Shown here in pieces: positions 18,535 through 26,820 of a stretch of 64,000 nt of DNA. This DNA comes from SYOC01 sp964441775. Lineage in GTDB: Bacteria; Desulfobacterota; Binatia; Bin18. Numbering within the stretch: the stretch's first letter is position 1; each line of letters starts with the position of its first letter. The notes beneath the pieces were generated by a model. It worked only from the letters and a program-made list of their open reading frames with translations, did no database searches and was not told where the DNA came from. The position numbers and the translations under genes were made by a program. The stretch covers positions 1-64,000 of the forward strand of contig CAYTVL010000018.1 in assembly GCA_964441775.1 (NCBI GenBank), in the 5' to 3' direction.

Positions 18535-19290
18535 GTGAAAACACTCGTGACGGTCAAACGGGTTCCAGATCCGGAGACCACCATACGGGTTAAACCAGAC
18601 GGGTCCGGTATTGTTACGGACAACGTAAAGTATGTCATCAACCCTTTTGATGAAATCGCCATCGAAGAAGCACTGCGCATCAAAGAGAAACAGGGAGGCG
18701 GCGAAGTCGTCCTTGTCAGCATCGGCGGCAAGACGGTAACAGAACAGCTCCGCACCGGCTTGGCGATGGGAGCTGATCGCGCCATCCTCGTCATGTGCGA
18801 ACAAGACATCGATTCGTTGGCGGTCGCCAATATCCTCGCGAAAATTGTCGCGCGAGAAAATCCCGAACTCGTACTCATGGGCAAACAAGCCATTGACGAT
18901 GACGCCAATCAAGCCGGGCAGATGCTAGCGTCCCTGCTGAGTTGGCCGCAAGCAACCTTTGCCTCAAAAGTTGACCTCGCAGCAGATCAAAAATCGGCTC
19001 AGGTCGTGCGTGAAGTCGATGGCGGCTTGGAAACCATTGGCTTTCCCTTACCAGCGGTCATTACCACCGATCTGCGGCTGAACGAACCCCGTTACGCTTC
19101 ACTTCCCGGCATCATGAAGGCCCGCAAAAAAGAGATCAAAGAAGTGCCGGTCGCGGAACTGGGCGCTGATATCGCTCCTCGGTTGAAGGTGTTGAAAATG
19201 GAGCCGCCGCCGAAAAAGGAAGCCGGGAAAAAAGTGGAGACCGTGCAGGAACTCCTTCACCTCCTGCATACCGAGGCCAAAGTTATTTAA
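18535..19290 (+). CDS. etfB: Electron transfer flavoprotein beta subunit
   Basis: Small subunit of ETF, which takes electrons from acyl-CoA dehydrogenases to the membrane quinone pool. KTLVTVKRVPDPET starts the family fold; LVLMGKQAIDDDANQAG is the AMP-binding part. The recognition loop RYASLPGIMKARKKEIKEV is conserved, with K195 and K198 matching the two lysines methylated in human ETF-beta. The GTG start has GGAGG nine bases upstream. etfA follows after 9 nt. A likely client, glutaryl-CoA dehydrogenase, lies 6 kb downstream beside a methyltransferase gene. Confidence 0.95.
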   Translation: MKTLVTVKRVPDPETTIRVKPDGSGIVTDNVKYVINPFDEIAIEEALRIKEKQGGGEVVLVSIGGKTVTEQLRTGLAMGADRAILVMCEQDIDSLAVANILAKIVARENPELVLMGKQAIDDDANQAGQMLASLLSWPQATFASKVDLAADQKSAQVVREVDGGLETIGFPLPAVITTDLRLNEPRYASLPGIMKARKKEIKEVPVAELGADIAPRLKVLKMEPPPKKEAGKKVETVQELLHLLHTEAKVI

Positions 19291-19299
19291 GGAGCACTC

Positions 19300-20268
19300 A
19301 TGGGCAACGTTCTTGTTTTTGCAGAACATCAAAAAGGGAAATTTCCCAAAAGCACGCTCATCGCCCTCCAGGCTGGCAAAGAAGCGGCGAGCAAACTAGG
19401 CGGCAATTGTTTGGCCGCAGTGTTGGGCTCCGGTGTCGACGCCACAGCCCAAGAGGCCGCAGGCTACGGCGTCACCAAAGTGCTCGTTATGGATGATGCC
19501 ACTCTCGCAAACTATCTTGCGGACGCTTATGCTGCCGCCATCGAACAACTGGTCAAAGCGAATGATGTCTCCTTGGTGCTTGCCACCTCAACGGCGCTAG
19601 GCAAAGACCTCTTGCCGCGTGTGGCTGCGCGACTCGGCGTGGCGATGGCGACCGATATTGTTGGCATCAATGCCGACGGAACTTTCAAACGACCGATGTA
19701 TGCCGGTAATGTGCTGGCCACGGTGGCTCTTGAAGGCGCGGTGAAAGTCGTCTCAGTGCGGGGCACGGCTTTTGACGCTGCACAACCAGGTGGACAAGGC
19801 GCAGTTGAGAAAGTCAACGTGAATCTCGATGCGGCTGATCGCAAGGCGCAGTTTATCGAATTCAGTGAGACGAAGTCTGATCGCCCGAATCTCACTGAAG
19901 CGCGGATCGTCGTGTCCGGTGGGCGCGGTCTTAAATCTGGTGAGAATTTTACCACCTATCTGGAACCGCTCGTTGACGCATTAGGCGCCGCGATGGGCGC
20001 CAGTCGTGCGGCGGTCGATGCAGGCTTTGTCCCGAACGATTTACAAGTCGGCCAAACTGGTAAGGTCGTGGCCCCAGAGCTGTATTTTGCCGTCGGCGTG
20101 TCCGGGGCCATTCAGCATCTTGCGGGGATGAAGGACTCCAAGGTCATTGTTGCGATTAACAAAGACCCCGAGGCCCCGATCTTCAACGTCGCGGACTATG
20201 GTCTCGTCGCTGACCTCTTCAAGGCCGTTCCTGAGCTGACGGAAGAGATCAAAAAGATCAAAGGCTAA
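19300..20268 (+). CDS. etfA: Electron transfer flavoprotein alpha subunit
   Basis: FAD-binding large subunit of ETF. The C-terminal FAD domain shows IVVSGGRGLKSGENF, GASRAAVDAGFVPNDLQVGQTGKVVAPELYFAVGVSGAIQHLAGM and AINKDPEAPIFNVADYG. 322 residues is the usual length. AAGGAGCACTC precedes the ATG, nine bases after the etfB stop, so the two are cotranscribed and made in equal amounts. Confidence 0.96.
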   Translation: MGNVLVFAEHQKGKFPKSTLIALQAGKEAASKLGGNCLAAVLGSGVDATAQEAAGYGVTKVLVMDDATLANYLADAYAAAIEQLVKANDVSLVLATSTALGKDLLPRVAARLGVAMATDIVGINADGTFKRPMYAGNVLATVALEGAVKVVSVRGTAFDAAQPGGQGAVEKVNVNLDAADRKAQFIEFSETKSDRPNLTEARIVVSGGRGLKSGENFTTYLEPLVDALGAAMGASRAAVDAGFVPNDLQVGQTGKVVAPELYFAVGVSGAIQHLAGMKDSKVIVAINKDPEAPIFNVADYGLVADLFKAVPELTEEIKKIKG

Positions 20269-20293
20269 ACGCGACGCTTCGTCATCACGTCCC

Positions 20294-20326
20294 GTGGCAG
20301 TGGTTTCTGGTGGAGACCACCGCCAC
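20294..20326. terminator. Hairpin between convergent etfA and SDR genes
   Basis: GTGGCAGTGGT (20294-20304) pairs with ACCACCGCCAC (20316-20326), an 11-bp stem with one mismatch and an 11-nt loop. It sits in the 71-nt gap where two genes converge, fitting a bidirectional terminator, although no long T-run follows. Confidence 0.45.
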
Positions 20327-20339
20327 GTTCAACTCAGGC

Positions 20340-21089
20340 TTATCGCGCCGTGAATCCGCCATCGATGACCAGCTCTGCCCCGGTCACGAACGAAGACTCA
20401 TCCGACGCGAGATACAGCACCCCATAGCCCACCTCTTCCGGCTTGCCGTCGCGACCGAGCGGCGTCATGCCCAGCACGAGCTGTCGTCGTTCCGGCGTCA
20501 GGTTTGCCGTCATCGGCGTTTCGATACGACCAGGATGAATAGAGTTGACGCGGATGTTGTCCTTGGCGTATTGTACAGCGGCGTTTTTTGTCAGCAAACG
20601 CACTGCTCCCTTGCTGGCTTGATAGGCCGGGATGTTGGGCAACCCCACCAGTCCAGCGACAGAAGAAATGTTGATAATCGACCCTCCGCCCGCGCGCCGC
20701 ATGGCCGGAATCGCGTGTTTCATGCCGAGAAAGACGCCAGTCTGGTTAACATTGATGACTTCGTTCCAGACTTCGAGACTCGTTTCATCGAGCGGGGCCA
20801 TGCGGACAATCCCGGCGTTATTCACCAGGATATGCAGCTTGCCATACTCACGTTCAGCGGCGGCCACGGCCTGTTGCCAATCACCTTCCGCCGTAACGTC
20901 GAGACGTACGAACGTAGCCGCCCCTCCGTGTTGGCGGAGCTCTTGCGCCACTTGCTGACCTTGTTCTTCGAGCACATCCCCGAGGACCACTTTTGCTCCT
21001 TCGCGGACAAACAAGCGCGCTTCACATTCTCCCATGCCTCTAGCCGCGCCAGAGATTAACGCTACTTTGCCATCGAGTCTTCCTGCCAT
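20340..21089 (-). CDS. Short-chain dehydrogenase/reductase
   Basis: A 249-residue classical SDR. GKVALISGAARGMGECEARL is the NAD(P)-binding TGxxxGxG-type loop; NNAGIV, the catalytic Ser in INISSVAG, and YQASK (YxxxK) are all present; PGRIETPM is the usual substrate-loop start. An Asp after the second strand (VLGDVLEE) suggests NAD rather than NADP. GGAGGGAACCGCAT precedes ATG 21089, which is preferred to the longer frame to 21143. Substrate unknown. Confidence 0.9.
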   Translation of the reverse strand: MAGRLDGKVALISGAARGMGECEARLFVREGAKVVLGDVLEEQGQQVAQELRQHGGAATFVRLDVTAEGDWQQAVAAAEREYGKLHILVNNAGIVRMAPLDETSLEVWNEVINVNQTGVFLGMKHAIPAMRRAGGGSIINISSVAGLVGLPNIPAYQASKGAVRLLTKNAAVQYAKDNIRVNSIHPGRIETPMTANLTPERRQLVLGMTPLGRDGKPEEVGYGVLYLASDESSFVTGAELVIDGGFTAR

Positions 21090-21241
21090 ATGCGGTTCCC
21101 TCCGTAGTCGCCATCTATACCTCGTCTCTCCGCTTCCAGACAAGACTTGTCACTGCGTAGGCTCACTGTCTGTCTGCACCAACCCACCCTTGCCAGAGAA
21201 AGACGCTCGCCGTTACAATCTCACTGAAGAAAGGGCGAGGC

Positions 21242-22138
21242 ATGGCGGAACAACTCAACCTACACCATCAAATTGTTGGACCAACGTCTCATTATTTCTA
21301 CTCTCAACGTCTGAAACTCCACTACGTGGATTGGGGGAATCCTGACAAACCACTGGCGGTGCTGGTCCACGGCGGGCGGGATCACGCGCGCAATTGGGAT
21401 TGGGTGGCTCAGGCGCTGCGAAACGATTATCATCTCATCGTCCCGGATTTACGCGGCCACGGCGACTCCGAGTGGGCGCGCGGCAGCGAGTACTCGATGA
21501 TTGAGTACGTGGTGGATCTGGCGCAACTTCTTTCTCAACTCAACACGTTTCCCATTTCGTTGATCGGTCACTCGTTAGGCGGCGGGATCGTGTTGCAATA
21601 TGCGGGCGTCTATCCAGAGAAAGTCAATAAAGTTATTGCGATCGAGGGACTCGGTCCACCGCCGGAGATGCTTCAACAGCAACCACAGTACGCGTACGAA
21701 CGCATGCAAGTGTGGATCACGCAGATGCGTAATCTCGCCGGTCGTCAGCCGCGCCATTACAAAACCCTGGAGGAAGCGGTCAAGCGGATGCAAGAAACCA
21801 ACCCGCGGCTGAGCGCGGAGCAAGCGTATCACTTGACGGTCCACGGCGCCAACCGCAACGAGGACGGAACGTACACCTGGAAGTTTGATAACTACGTCCG
21901 GGCGCAGTCACCATACCGGTTCAATATCAATGATGCTCGCGAGATTTGGGGGCGTATTACCTGCCCGACCCTGCTCTTTCGCGGCGCCGAGTCGTGGGCG
22001 TCCGATCCCATCAAAGACGGACGCGCCACCGCGTTCCAGAATGTAAAAGTCGTGACCATCCCTAACGCCGGGCACTGGGTGCATCATGACCAGCTCAGTC
22101 TTTTTCTGCAGGAGGTGGAGAAGTTTTTAAAATCGTAG
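21242..22138 (+). CDS. Alpha/beta hydrolase
   Basis: A 298-residue alpha/beta-hydrolase. VLVHGGRDHARNWDWVA is the oxyanion-hole region, LIGHSLGGGIVLQYA has the nucleophile Ser, and the C-terminal IPNAGHWVHHDQ has the catalytic His. A helical cap lies between about residues 140 and 225. Typical substrates are esters, epoxides or haloalkanes; none can be chosen. It stands alone, convergent with the esterase at 22163. Confidence 0.88.
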   Translation: MAEQLNLHHQIVGPTSHYFYSQRLKLHYVDWGNPDKPLAVLVHGGRDHARNWDWVAQALRNDYHLIVPDLRGHGDSEWARGSEYSMIEYVVDLAQLLSQLNTFPISLIGHSLGGGIVLQYAGVYPEKVNKVIAIEGLGPPPEMLQQQPQYAYERMQVWITQMRNLAGRQPRHYKTLEEAVKRMQETNPRLSAEQAYHLTVHGANRNEDGTYTWKFDNYVRAQSPYRFNINDAREIWGRITCPTLLFRGAESWASDPIKDGRATAFQNVKVVTIPNAGHWVHHDQLSLFLQEVEKFLKS

Positions 22139-22162
22139 ACCAATATCTCAGTGCAACAAATT

Positions 22163-22831
22163 CTACGACGCCAACACAATGGGCGAGAGAATTTTCTCTT
22201 CGAGCCACGATGAAAGATCGCTCAGGCTCTGCCCGTTGATCTCGTGGCCCATCTCGTATTCCTTATAGGAGACTGGCACGCGGAGATCACGTAGCGTCTC
22301 GACTGATTGGCGCGCGCGGCCAATGTCAATTGCCTGATCTTTGCTGCCGTGCTGAATAAAAACTGGAAGCTGCTCCGTGGCTGGTACGTCGGGCAGAATA
22401 TTCAACAGGTCGCGCGGCAGCCAAGAGCTGAGCGCGGCTAGACCGGCAAATCGTTCCGGCTCGCCGAGCCCCAAGCTGTAGGCCATGACGCCACCTTGAC
22501 TGAAACCCACCACACCCAGTTTTTTGCTATCAATCGGATAGCGGTCGATCGCTTCATTGAGAAAGTTCTGCACGAGTTCACGCGCTTTCGCGACTGACCG
22601 CAAATCCAACGAGCCGCCCATGCTGAGTGGAAACCAACCATAGCCGACTGCATGCTCGCTGATCGGCACTTGTACTGGTCCTTGTGGACAGAGGACGAGA
22701 AACTTCCCGCCGCACAGGTACGGCGCCAGACCCAGTAAATCTAACGCATTCGCGCCCCAACCATGTAACGTAAGCAACGTAGGGTGCGGTCCAGGACCTG
22801 GGGGTTCATAGACAGTGTGCACAAGCTGCAT
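22163..22831 (-). CDS. Phospholipase/carboxylesterase family hydrolase
   Basis: A 222-residue small serine esterase of the lysophospholipase/carboxylesterase type. LLTLHGWGANALDLLGLA is the oxyanion part, VVGFSQGGVMAY carries the nucleophile Ser, and YEMGHEINGQSL the catalytic His. PVFIQHGSKDQAI supplies the acid Asp. Likely acts on short acyl esters in the cytoplasm. Confidence 0.88.
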   Translation of the reverse strand: MQLVHTVYEPPGPGPHPTLLTLHGWGANALDLLGLAPYLCGGKFLVLCPQGPVQVPISEHAVGYGWFPLSMGGSLDLRSVAKARELVQNFLNEAIDRYPIDSKKLGVVGFSQGGVMAYSLGLGEPERFAGLAALSSWLPRDLLNILPDVPATEQLPVFIQHGSKDQAIDIGRARQSVETLRDLRVPVSYKEYEMGHEINGQSLSDLSSWLEEKILSPIVLAS

Positions 22832-22940
22832 GTGTGTCCCTCCTCATGGGAGCATTATGCTAGTGCTACAGCAAAAGCGGCGGAAGAGCAAGGAAAACTC
22901 GGCGGACAATTGTCGGTGGTGAGAGCTGCACTTTTTTAGT

Positions 22941-22988
22941 CGCGGGCATGAATGCCCGCGCTGCGGAACGACGCCGGATAAATCCGGC
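22941..22988. repeat. Two adjacent short palindromes
   Basis: CGCGGGCAT-GA-ATGCCCGCG (22941-22960) and GCCGGAT-AA-ATCCGGC (22973-22988) form two near-perfect hairpins 12 nt apart in the 219-nt gap between the MFS and esterase genes, both leftward. The first is flanked by T's on the wrong side for a terminator on either strand, so they look like dispersed palindromic repeat units rather than transcription stops. Confidence 0.6.
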
Positions 22989-23050
22989 TGTTCAGCCCCG
23001 TTTACGGAGAGCTGATACTGTAGCTCGGCGACTTTATCGTCGGGCGGAGC

Positions 23051-24286
23051 TCACGATGCTCTCTTCTCCTCCTCTCCAATCCACTGTTTCACCCACGGCA
23101 AGAGCAAGAACGCAGGCCACGCCAGAAAGAACGTTGCCGTGAAATAGGTTGCGTAACCGACACTTTGGGTGACGACACCAGAGAAAGCGCCGGACAGCGA
23201 GCGCGTGAGACCAAACACCGCGCTTAATAATGCATACTGCGTGGCAGCCTGGGTCTTGTCACACACACTCATGAGAAAGGCGAGAAATGGCGAAGTACCA
23301 AGTCCACCGCAAAACGATTCGAGCACTGAAGCGCCATACATCAGCGGCGTTGAAGGAGGCAGCGTCGCAACCGCCGCATAGCCGAGATTGGAGGCGGCTT
23401 GTGCGATTCCCAAGATCCACAAAGCGCGAAAGAGTCCAAAACTTTTTGTGAGCCGACCACCCAGGAGCGCCCCGGTGATCGTGCTCACCACGCCAATCGT
23501 GCCGGGGATCGCTCCGATTTGCAGCGGCGTGAAATGGCGATCCACCCAGAACGGACGCACCATCGGCCCCAATGCCATGTCGCCCAGTTTGAAGGTGAGT
23601 ACGAACAGCATTACATAGATGACACCAGGACGGCGCCAAAATCCTCGCAATGGTCCCAGCACCGCACGCTCCAGCACGACAGACCAACTTTCTTGCTCAG
23701 CTTGCACCGACTGGGATCTCATTGGTTCCGGCGCCCGACTAGAAAGAAGCGCCGCAACGATAAACAAGCCGCTCGCTGAAGCGAACGCACTTTGCCAACC
23801 TACGAGACCTGCCAAAGCAACAAACACGCCGCCCGCACAGATCAGCGCGACACGATAGAGACTCACACGCACCCCATTCGCGGGGCCCATTTCTTCTTCA
23901 TCTAACAGTTCTATGGTGTAGGCGTCGATGGCAATATCCTGCGTCGCTGAGAACATCGCCAATGCAATGAGTAGAATCCATAACGTCCAACTGCTCTGTC
24001 CGGGTCCTAAGAGGAGGAACACTCCTAAATCGATCGCTAACAGCCCTTGGCACGCCACAATCCAATGTTTGCGCTTGCCCCATAAGTCCACCGCTGGGGC
24101 CCAGAGAAACTTGAACGTCCAGGGCAAGCCAGCGAGGCTGATGAGGCCTATGTCCGTCAAACTTACGCCGTGACTGCGGAAGTAGACCGGAAATGCATCA
24201 AATAACAAACCAAATGGGAACCCTTCAATGAAATAGAGAATAGCAACCCAGAGTAATTTAGTCCGCGTGGTAAGAGGAGCAGTCAT
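23051..24286 (-). CDS. MFS transporter, AmpG/PAT type
   Basis: A roughly 411-residue, 12-helix carrier. LYFIEGFPFGLLFDAFPVYFRSHGVSLTDIGLI and ATQDIAIDAYTIELL are the AmpG/acetyl-CoA-transporter signatures, the second being the family's DIAxDAY motif. AmpG imports muropeptides for cell-wall recycling; the PAT clan also moves other solutes. ATG 24286 is two bases after the nth stop, so it is translationally coupled to nth, the last gene of a four-gene overlapping run. Confidence 0.82.
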   Translation of the reverse strand: MTAPLTTRTKLLWVAILYFIEGFPFGLLFDAFPVYFRSHGVSLTDIGLISLAGLPWTFKFLWAPAVDLWGKRKHWIVACQGLLAIDLGVFLLLGPGQSSWTLWILLIALAMFSATQDIAIDAYTIELLDEEEMGPANGVRVSLYRVALICAGGVFVALAGLVGWQSAFASASGLFIVAALLSSRAPEPMRSQSVQAEQESWSVVLERAVLGPLRGFWRRPGVIYVMLFVLTFKLGDMALGPMVRPFWVDRHFTPLQIGAIPGTIGVVSTITGALLGGRLTKSFGLFRALWILGIAQAASNLGYAAVATLPPSTPLMYGASVLESFCGGLGTSPFLAFLMSVCDKTQAATQYALLSAVFGLTRSLSGAFSGVVTQSVGYATYFTATFFLAWPAFLLLPWVKQWIGEEEKRAS

Positions 24287-24288
24287 GT

Positions 24289-24948
24289 TCACCGGCTGCG
24301 CACCACGCCGATTCTGGCGCAATACTCCTCGATTGGACAGAGACTGCATTTGGGCGAGGTGGGATGGCAGATCGTCTGTCCCATCGCCACCAGCAGATCA
24401 TTGATCTCGATCCAGTGTTGTTGTGGCAGTTTCGCGCGCAAGGCCGTCTCCGTCTCATCTGGGACTTTGGTTTCGACGTAACCCCAACGATTGGTGATGC
24501 GATGGACATGGGTGTCGACACAGATGCCCAACTTCTGGTGTCCTTGCGTCATGACGAGATTTGCAGTTTTGCGCCCCACGCCCTTGAACTTGACTAACTC
24601 GTCAATTTCGTCCGGCACGCGACCGCCATACTGTTCAACCAAGATGCGGGAGATATCGAGCACGGTCTGTGCCTTGGTCTTGTAGAAACCGACGGGATAG
24701 ATTGCTTTTTCGATCTGCGTGGTAGTGAGCGTCAGCATTTGCTGCGGCGTGTCGGCCAGCGCAAAGAGCCGGCGCGCCGCCGGCCCGGTGGTTTCATCTT
24801 TGGTGCGAAGACTCAACAAGCAGGCGATGAGGACCAGATACGGATCGCGCGAGAGCGTAGCCATCTGCGTGACCACCGGAGCGGACCACGTCGGCGCGAC
24901 TTCACGGAGCAAATCAAATACTTTGCTGACTGTACGATTCGTGACCAT
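24289..24948 (-). CDS. nth: Endonuclease III
   Basis: DNA glycosylase/AP lyase that removes oxidised pyrimidines. The helix-hairpin-helix FKGVGRKTANLV holds the catalytic Lys K127 and CVDTHVHRI the Asp D145. The C-terminal 4Fe-4S loop is CHPTSPKCSLCPIEEYC. 219 residues is full length. Its ATG overlaps the stop of the methyltransferase gene (TAATG). Placement between a methyltransferase and a carrier has no obvious functional meaning. Confidence 0.95.
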   Translation of the reverse strand: MVTNRTVSKVFDLLREVAPTWSAPVVTQMATLSRDPYLVLIACLLSLRTKDETTGPAARRLFALADTPQQMLTLTTTQIEKAIYPVGFYKTKAQTVLDISRILVEQYGGRVPDEIDELVKFKGVGRKTANLVMTQGHQKLGICVDTHVHRITNRWGYVETKVPDETETALRAKLPQQHWIEINDLLVAMGQTICHPTSPKCSLCPIEEYCARIGVVRSR

Positions 24949-25622
24949 TAGTGACCATGCTCATTTTGGCAGATTTTGACAATACCCACAGTCAAGGGCA
25001 AGCGATCTTCGCGTTCCTTGATCTCTTCCCGTTCCCATCGCAAGCCGACGCGCTCCAGACAGTCATAAAAATCCTCGGTGTTAGTGCGTTGCGCATCGGC
25101 GAACAAGGCGACCCCGTTCGGCGTCAAATGGTGAGCAAGGAACATCGCTAGCGCTACAAACGTGGGCCGATCATACAGGATCTCAGCGCCCAGGATAAGT
25201 GAGAAGCGTTGCGTCAATGTCTCTTTGGTAAAGTCGAGTGTTCTAGTCGTAAAAAATCCACAGCCGTTTTGTCGAGCGTTCGCCTCCGCAAACATAAGCG
25301 CATCGGGTTCTTTATCCGCAAACGTCACGTGTCCACCCTTCAACCCGGTGACAATACCTGTCAATCCGAGACCGCAGCCCAGATCGAGTACCGACAAACC
25401 CTGACATGAGACCCTCTCTTCTATGTACCTCGCCAGCGTCAACGCACCGGTCCACAGGTGCGCCCAGTAAGGCGGCTCCTCGGTTGCATCCTTGAGCAAC
25501 GCGGCACGATCCACATAACGTTCGAGGTCCTTTACGCGCAACAGCGTTAAAGAGCGGGAGCTGATCGTCAGATCGAAGGATTCGCTGTCGTAGGAAGCCA
25601 GCACAAGCGGTGAGTCTTTCAT
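24948..25622 (-). CDS. Class I SAM methyltransferase, possible ETF-beta lysine methyltransferase
   Basis: A 224-residue methyltransferase. EEPPYWAHLWTGALTLARYI followed by LSVLDLGCGLGLTGIV (SAM loop) and LILGAEILYDRPTF is the pattern of the METTL20/METTL21 protein-lysine methyltransferase group, not of small-molecule enzymes. It overlaps the end of glutaryl-CoA dehydrogenase by 4 nt, and the window also has etfB with the matching target lysines. Methylation of ETF-beta would modulate electron acceptance from dehydrogenases. The family is well supported; the substrate is inference. Confidence 0.75.
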   Translation of the reverse strand: MKDSPLVLASYDSESFDLTISSRSLTLLRVKDLERYVDRAALLKDATEEPPYWAHLWTGALTLARYIEERVSCQGLSVLDLGCGLGLTGIVTGLKGGHVTFADKEPDALMFAEANARQNGCGFFTTRTLDFTKETLTQRFSLILGAEILYDRPTFVALAMFLAHHLTPNGVALFADAQRTNTEDFYDCLERVGLRWEREEIKEREDRLPLTVGIVKICQNEHGH

Positions 25623-26791
25623 TCAAACGCATTGAGCCCAGTGATATCTCGGCCAATCGTCAGACGATGAATGTCTTCCGTTCCTTCGTAGGTATTGACC
25701 GTCTCCAGGTTGAGCATATGACGGATGATAGGATACTCATCGATAATGCCGTTGCCGCCGAGAATATCCCTCCCCAGGCGCGCAATCTGTAGAGCAGTAG
25801 AGACATTGTTCATCTTCGCCATGCTGACATGCTCGGGCCGCATTGTGCCGGCATCCTTCAATCGTCCCAACCGCAGCGCCAACAATTGGGCCTTAGTGAT
25901 CTCCGTAATCATCCACACCAGCTTCGATTGCACGAGCTGATAGCCGCCGATGGGCCGTGAGAACATGACGCGATTTTTCGCATAGTCTAAGGCGCTTTCG
26001 TAACAGGCGATGGCCGCGCCAGTAGCGCCCCACGCAATACCGTAGCGCGCTTGCGTGAGACACATGAGCGGCGATTTGATGCCGCCTGAGCCCGGCATAA
26101 GATTATCTTCAGGAATCCAGCAATCCTCGAAGATCAACTCCGAAGTGATCGAAGCCCGCATGCTGAATTTGCCTTCGATGTCCTGTCTGATGAAGCCTGG
26201 CCGCTCTCTTTCCACCAGAAATCCGCGAATGGTGTCTTTGCCGTGCTCTTCGAGCTTAGCCCAGACCACAGCCACATCGGAGATAGAACCATTGGTGATC
26301 CAACGCTTCGTTCCGTTGAGAACAAAACCGCCTTTCTCACGGCGCGCGCGGGTGATCATGCCTCCAGGATTCGAGCCAAAATCGGGTTCGGTGAGCCCAA
26401 AACAGCCGATGGCCGTTGCATTCGCCAGTCGCGGCAGCCAAAAGCTTTTCTGCGCTTCCGAGCCAAAGGTATAGATGGGATACATGACCAGGGACGACTG
26501 CACGCTCGCAAACGAACGCAAGCCGCTATCGCCGCGCTCCAGTTCTTGACTCACCAGGCCGTAGCACACGCTGTTGAGCCCCGCACAGCCGTACTGCGTC
26601 GGCAAGGTAATACCAAGAAATCCGAGTTGGCCCAAGCGGGGGATCAGTTCCTGCGGGAAGCTCCCTTCACGGAAACACTGCTTCACCCGCGGGAGGAACT
26701 CTTCGTCGACAAAGCGGCGCGCCGTGTCGCGCACCAGACGCTCCTCTTCGCTCAATAACTCTTCAATTTGGTAATAATCGACCTGGGCCAT
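25619..26791 (-). CDS. gcdH: Glutaryl-CoA dehydrogenase
   Basis: FAD acyl-CoA dehydrogenase that oxidises and decarboxylates glutaryl-CoA to crotonyl-CoA and passes electrons to ETF, in lysine, tryptophan and aromatic-acid breakdown. GCFGLTEPDFGSNPGGM and RWITNGSISD are FAD-binding boxes; GKFSMRAS, ARYGIAWG and RDILGGNGIIDEYPIIRH are typical of this branch; the catalytic Glu is E369 in NTYEGTEDIH. 390 residues, normal length. It heads a four-gene minus-strand run with overlapping ends (methyltransferase, nth, MFS). Confidence 0.92.
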   Translation of the reverse strand: MAQVDYYQIEELLSEEERLVRDTARRFVDEEFLPRVKQCFREGSFPQELIPRLGQLGFLGITLPTQYGCAGLNSVCYGLVSQELERGDSGLRSFASVQSSLVMYPIYTFGSEAQKSFWLPRLANATAIGCFGLTEPDFGSNPGGMITRARREKGGFVLNGTKRWITNGSISDVAVVWAKLEEHGKDTIRGFLVERERPGFIRQDIEGKFSMRASITSELIFEDCWIPEDNLMPGSGGIKSPLMCLTQARYGIAWGATGAAIACYESALDYAKNRVMFSRPIGGYQLVQSKLVWMITEITKAQLLALRLGRLKDAGTMRPEHVSMAKMNNVSTALQIARLGRDILGGNGIIDEYPIIRHMLNLETVNTYEGTEDIHRLTIGRDITGLNAFE

Positions 26792-26820
26792 ATTTTACTC
26801 CTTCACCATGAGCGGATCGC

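Noticed and set aside
22941..22960. Hairpin as a rho-independent terminator of the MFS gene
   Set aside because: On the minus strand the hairpin is followed by A's, not T's.
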